Shown here: positions 62,368 to 64,000 of the stretch, one piece after another
Numbering within the stretch: the first letter of the stretch is position 1
Layout: the number at the start of each line of letters is the position of its first letter
DNA from: SMYC01 sp965197495
Lineage (GTDB): Bacteria > Acidobacteriota > Vicinamibacteria > Marinacidobacterales > SMYC01
Length of the DNA: 64,000 nucleotides
Assembly: GCA_965197495.1 (NCBI GenBank)
Contig: OZ240210.1
Coordinates: 5,456,001-5,520,000, forward strand
Direction: 5' to 3'
Made by a program: the position numbers and the translations under genes
The notes under the pieces: generated by a model
What the model saw: the letters and a program-made list of their open reading frames with translations, nothing else
The model's database searches: none
What the model was told of the DNA's origin: nothing

Positions 62368-63497
62368 AACAAAGCGCATCGGCGGCGATCCCGACTTCAT
62401 CGAACGTCTGCGAAGCTGGGAGAAGGCTTGCGGGGCCGGCCGGGCCGCCTCATTACTCGTCTCGCCTCGCGTAGGAACGCCGATGGCGCTTGGGTGGAAT
62501 GCGCCTGCGATATTGCTACCGGCCGCACTCACGGAGCAATTAGCGCAAGCGGAGCTCGATCAAGTACTTCTTCACGAGCTCGCGCACCTTCGCCGCTGGG
62601 ACGACTGGACCAAGCTAGCGCAGAGGCTGGCGGAGGCCATCTTCTTCTTTCATCCTGTGATCTATTGGATAGCACGGCATCTGAATCTGGAGCGTGAGGT
62701 CGCCTGTGACGATTGGGTGGTCGTATACACCGGACGCACCAAGCCCTATGCCCTTTGTCTCACGCGATTGGTGGAAACCGCCAGAGGTTATCGGCATCCA
62801 GCTCTTGCTTCAGGAGCTCAGAAGAGCGGCAAACAGCTTTCTTGGAGGATCGAAATGTTGCTGAACAAGAATCGTGACGCGAGCCTTCGCGTTCAGAAGA
62901 ACATCGTGTGGGTGACCGCGATTATTTTGAGCATCGGTCTCGCCGCGAGCGCCTGGGTCTCCCCGGTCGTTGCCGCTAACAAAAGAAGTGGAGGCAGCGA
63001 AGCTCGGCCTTCGTCAATGCCGGCCTTCGAGGAGCCCCTTGAGCAAGACGAGCAAGAGGAACGAGACGAACAGGCGCGAGAGCAACAATGCGCCCACCTC
63101 GCGCAGCTAGCGGAGATGGAGAGGCAGGCCGCTGAGCGAGACGCGCAGCTCGCGGCAGAGGCGGCCCAACGTGAGGCCGAGGTCAGAAACCGCATCCATG
63201 AGATCGAGATGCTGGAGAGGCAGCAGATCCACATGCGACAGGAGCTGGCGCGAATTGAGGCGCAGAGGTCAGAGCCCTTCGTGGTGGCCGTTCCTAGAGT
63301 GCAAGCCCTGAGAGCTCTAGAACCGGTCATCGCCGAGGAGGAGCTACTACCGCTCATGGCTGAGATTGCCAGGAACGATAACGACCCTGTCGTGCGCAAA
63401 GCGGCGCTCAGCCAGCTAGCCACAGCGGGCGGAGAGGCGGGAGCGGAAGCTCTCATTGCGCTCTACGATGCGCAAGATCCGGACGTCAAGAAGTTTG
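62368..63497 (+). pseudogene. BlaR1-like M56 metallopeptidase with coiled-coil/HEAT tail, truncated
   Basis: Starts mid-domain (GDPDFIERLRSWEKACG, VSPRVGTPMALGWNAPAILL), then the zinc site HELAHLRRWDD and FFHPVIYWIARHLNLEREVA, one membrane span (VWVTAIILSIGLAASAWVSP), a Glu/Gln-rich coiled coil of about 100 residues and the beginning of HEAT repeats (ARNDNDPVVRKAALSQLATA). The N-terminal membrane part is missing at the join to the GMC fragment, and ISL3 copy E cuts the 3' end at 63498. Relatives sense envelope stress and cleave a repressor. Inactive. Confidence 0.8.
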
Positions 63498-64000
63498 GGT
63501 TCTCCTGTCGTTTCGGGGGATCTGATTTGTGTTGGAGGGCATGGCCTATGGACGCTGCCGCGATTGTGGAAAACGCCGGAAACTCCGGGCGAGAGAGGCG
63601 TTTAGGGAAAGGTTGTGAGCACGTACAAACGTGGAGCGGCGTTTTCCACAATCGCTTGGAAAACGCTTCGCGTTTCCCACGAGCGCCCACAGGCCCCTCC
63701 TGATATATATACAAGAAAGATTAATTCATATGGAATAAGGAAGGGGGGGCTCGATTAGTGGAGGCTATGGAAAACGCCCTTCCAGGCTTCGAAGAGAACT
63801 CAGTCGTGAGCAAGGTCTGAACGACCAGAACCGTGGGGGCGTTTCCCACAGCCTCGTCTCCCGCTGAGGGGCAGTGGCATTTGGTGAGGCCCGTGGGTTG
63901 AGAGGGTAAGCCATGTGTAGATGCGCATCGGCGAGAACGCTAGAATCTTTTTTTCCGAAAGAGAAAAGAGCGTTCCCGCGATGCGCGTTACTACGTTAGT
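63498..64000 (+). mobile_element. ISL3-family element copy E, start only
   Basis: The left terminal repeat GGTTCTCCTGTCGTTTC begins at 63498 after GAAGTTTG (63490-63497), the likely 8-bp duplication. The 480-bp leader with its GTGGAAAACGC repeats and start-codon hairpin is essentially identical to copy D. The element continues beyond the window. Confidence 0.9.
63981..64000 (+). CDS. ISL3-family transposase start (runs off the window)
   Basis: ATG 63981 opens the same frame as the intact copy D (MRVTTL). Only six full codons are in view. Assigned by identity of the preceding leader and hairpin. Confidence 0.8.

Noticed and set aside
1..64000. CRISPR array, rRNA, riboswitch or defence system
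   Set aside because: No regularly spaced direct repeats of CRISPR size, no rRNA sequence and no defence gene set recognised; the vapBC pair and HNH gene are isolated.

Overview
This is a gene-decayed, insertion-sequence-saturated stretch of a GC-rich bacterial chromosome, most likely from an Acidobacteriota lineage. The main pointers are an ADOP-type duplicated orphan permease directly downstream of a PadR regulator (55250-57931), DUF1080/Gfo-Idh-MocA/TIM-barrel isomerase sugar genes, a TolB-propeller kinase tail, a DUF222-like HNH protein and amidohydrolases. These family associations are knowledge-based; no rRNA or marker gene confirms them. By my boundaries roughly a quarter to 30% of the window is mobile DNA. 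About as many host genes are broken (frameshifts, internal deletions, truncations, one internal inversion) as are intact. That is the pattern expected of a lineage under relaxed selection, for example a recently host-restricted symbiont (inference).

Layout. 1-7.8 kb: truncated ISL3 copy A inside an IS21 remnant, a sulfatase fragment, a vapBC pair, amidohydrolase scraps, a chimeric IS1634 element with CTAG target duplications, a broken TolB propeller and an HNH gene. 7.9-15.3 kb: a minus-strand sugar operon (DUF1080 hydrolase, MocA oxidoreductase, isomerase, trypsin-like protease). It is split by ISL3 copy B, which itself carries an IS3-family element and a 189-bp MITE. 15.4-20.7 kb: DUF1501 scraps around a short inverted-repeat element, an orphan antitoxin, gamma-glutamyltransferase, a MetE-like protein and CorA. 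20.8-25.9 kb: a tight minus-strand operon of galacturonokinase-like kinase, sugar nucleotidyltransferase, SIMPL protein and TRAP DctPQM (DctM broken). 25.9-29.5 kb: broken MocA, MBL hydrolase, Sir2 and a lipoprotein. 29.56-35.31 kb: a three-level nest of insertion sequences (ISL3 containing IS3 and IS200, the IS200 containing another ISL3). 35.4-39.7 kb: truncated barrel protein, CBS protein, amidohydrolase and rhomboid protease. 39.9-43.7 kb: a full-length IS1634 transposase lacking a catalytic Asp, prpF with an internal inversion, a TRAP permease scrap and a lipoxygenase pseudogene. 44.5-48.4 kb: a 927-residue coiled-coil protein divergent from a bactofilin, with a MITE between them. 48.4-53.1 kb: recombinase, P1 peptidase and RraA fragments, and a small membrane gene split by a third IS1634. 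53.2-61.7 kb: the best-preserved block (tandem SagB oxidoreductase, PadR, ADOP, TraR/DksA zinc finger, zinc-ribbon protein, DEAD-box helicase). 61.8-64 kb: DUF1080, GMC and M56/HEAT fragments, the last cut by ISL3 copy E, which runs off the window.

The most notable biology is: (i) a candidate uronate uptake and nucleotide-activation operon; (ii) nested IS elements whose duplications can be read to the base; (iii) a TTAA-targeting 189-bp MITE in three near-identical copies; (iv) a conserved hairpin over the ISL3 transposase start codon; (v) a giant coiled-coil/bactofilin pair; (vi) a rare bacterial lipoxygenase relic. No tRNA, rRNA or CRISPR array was recognised.
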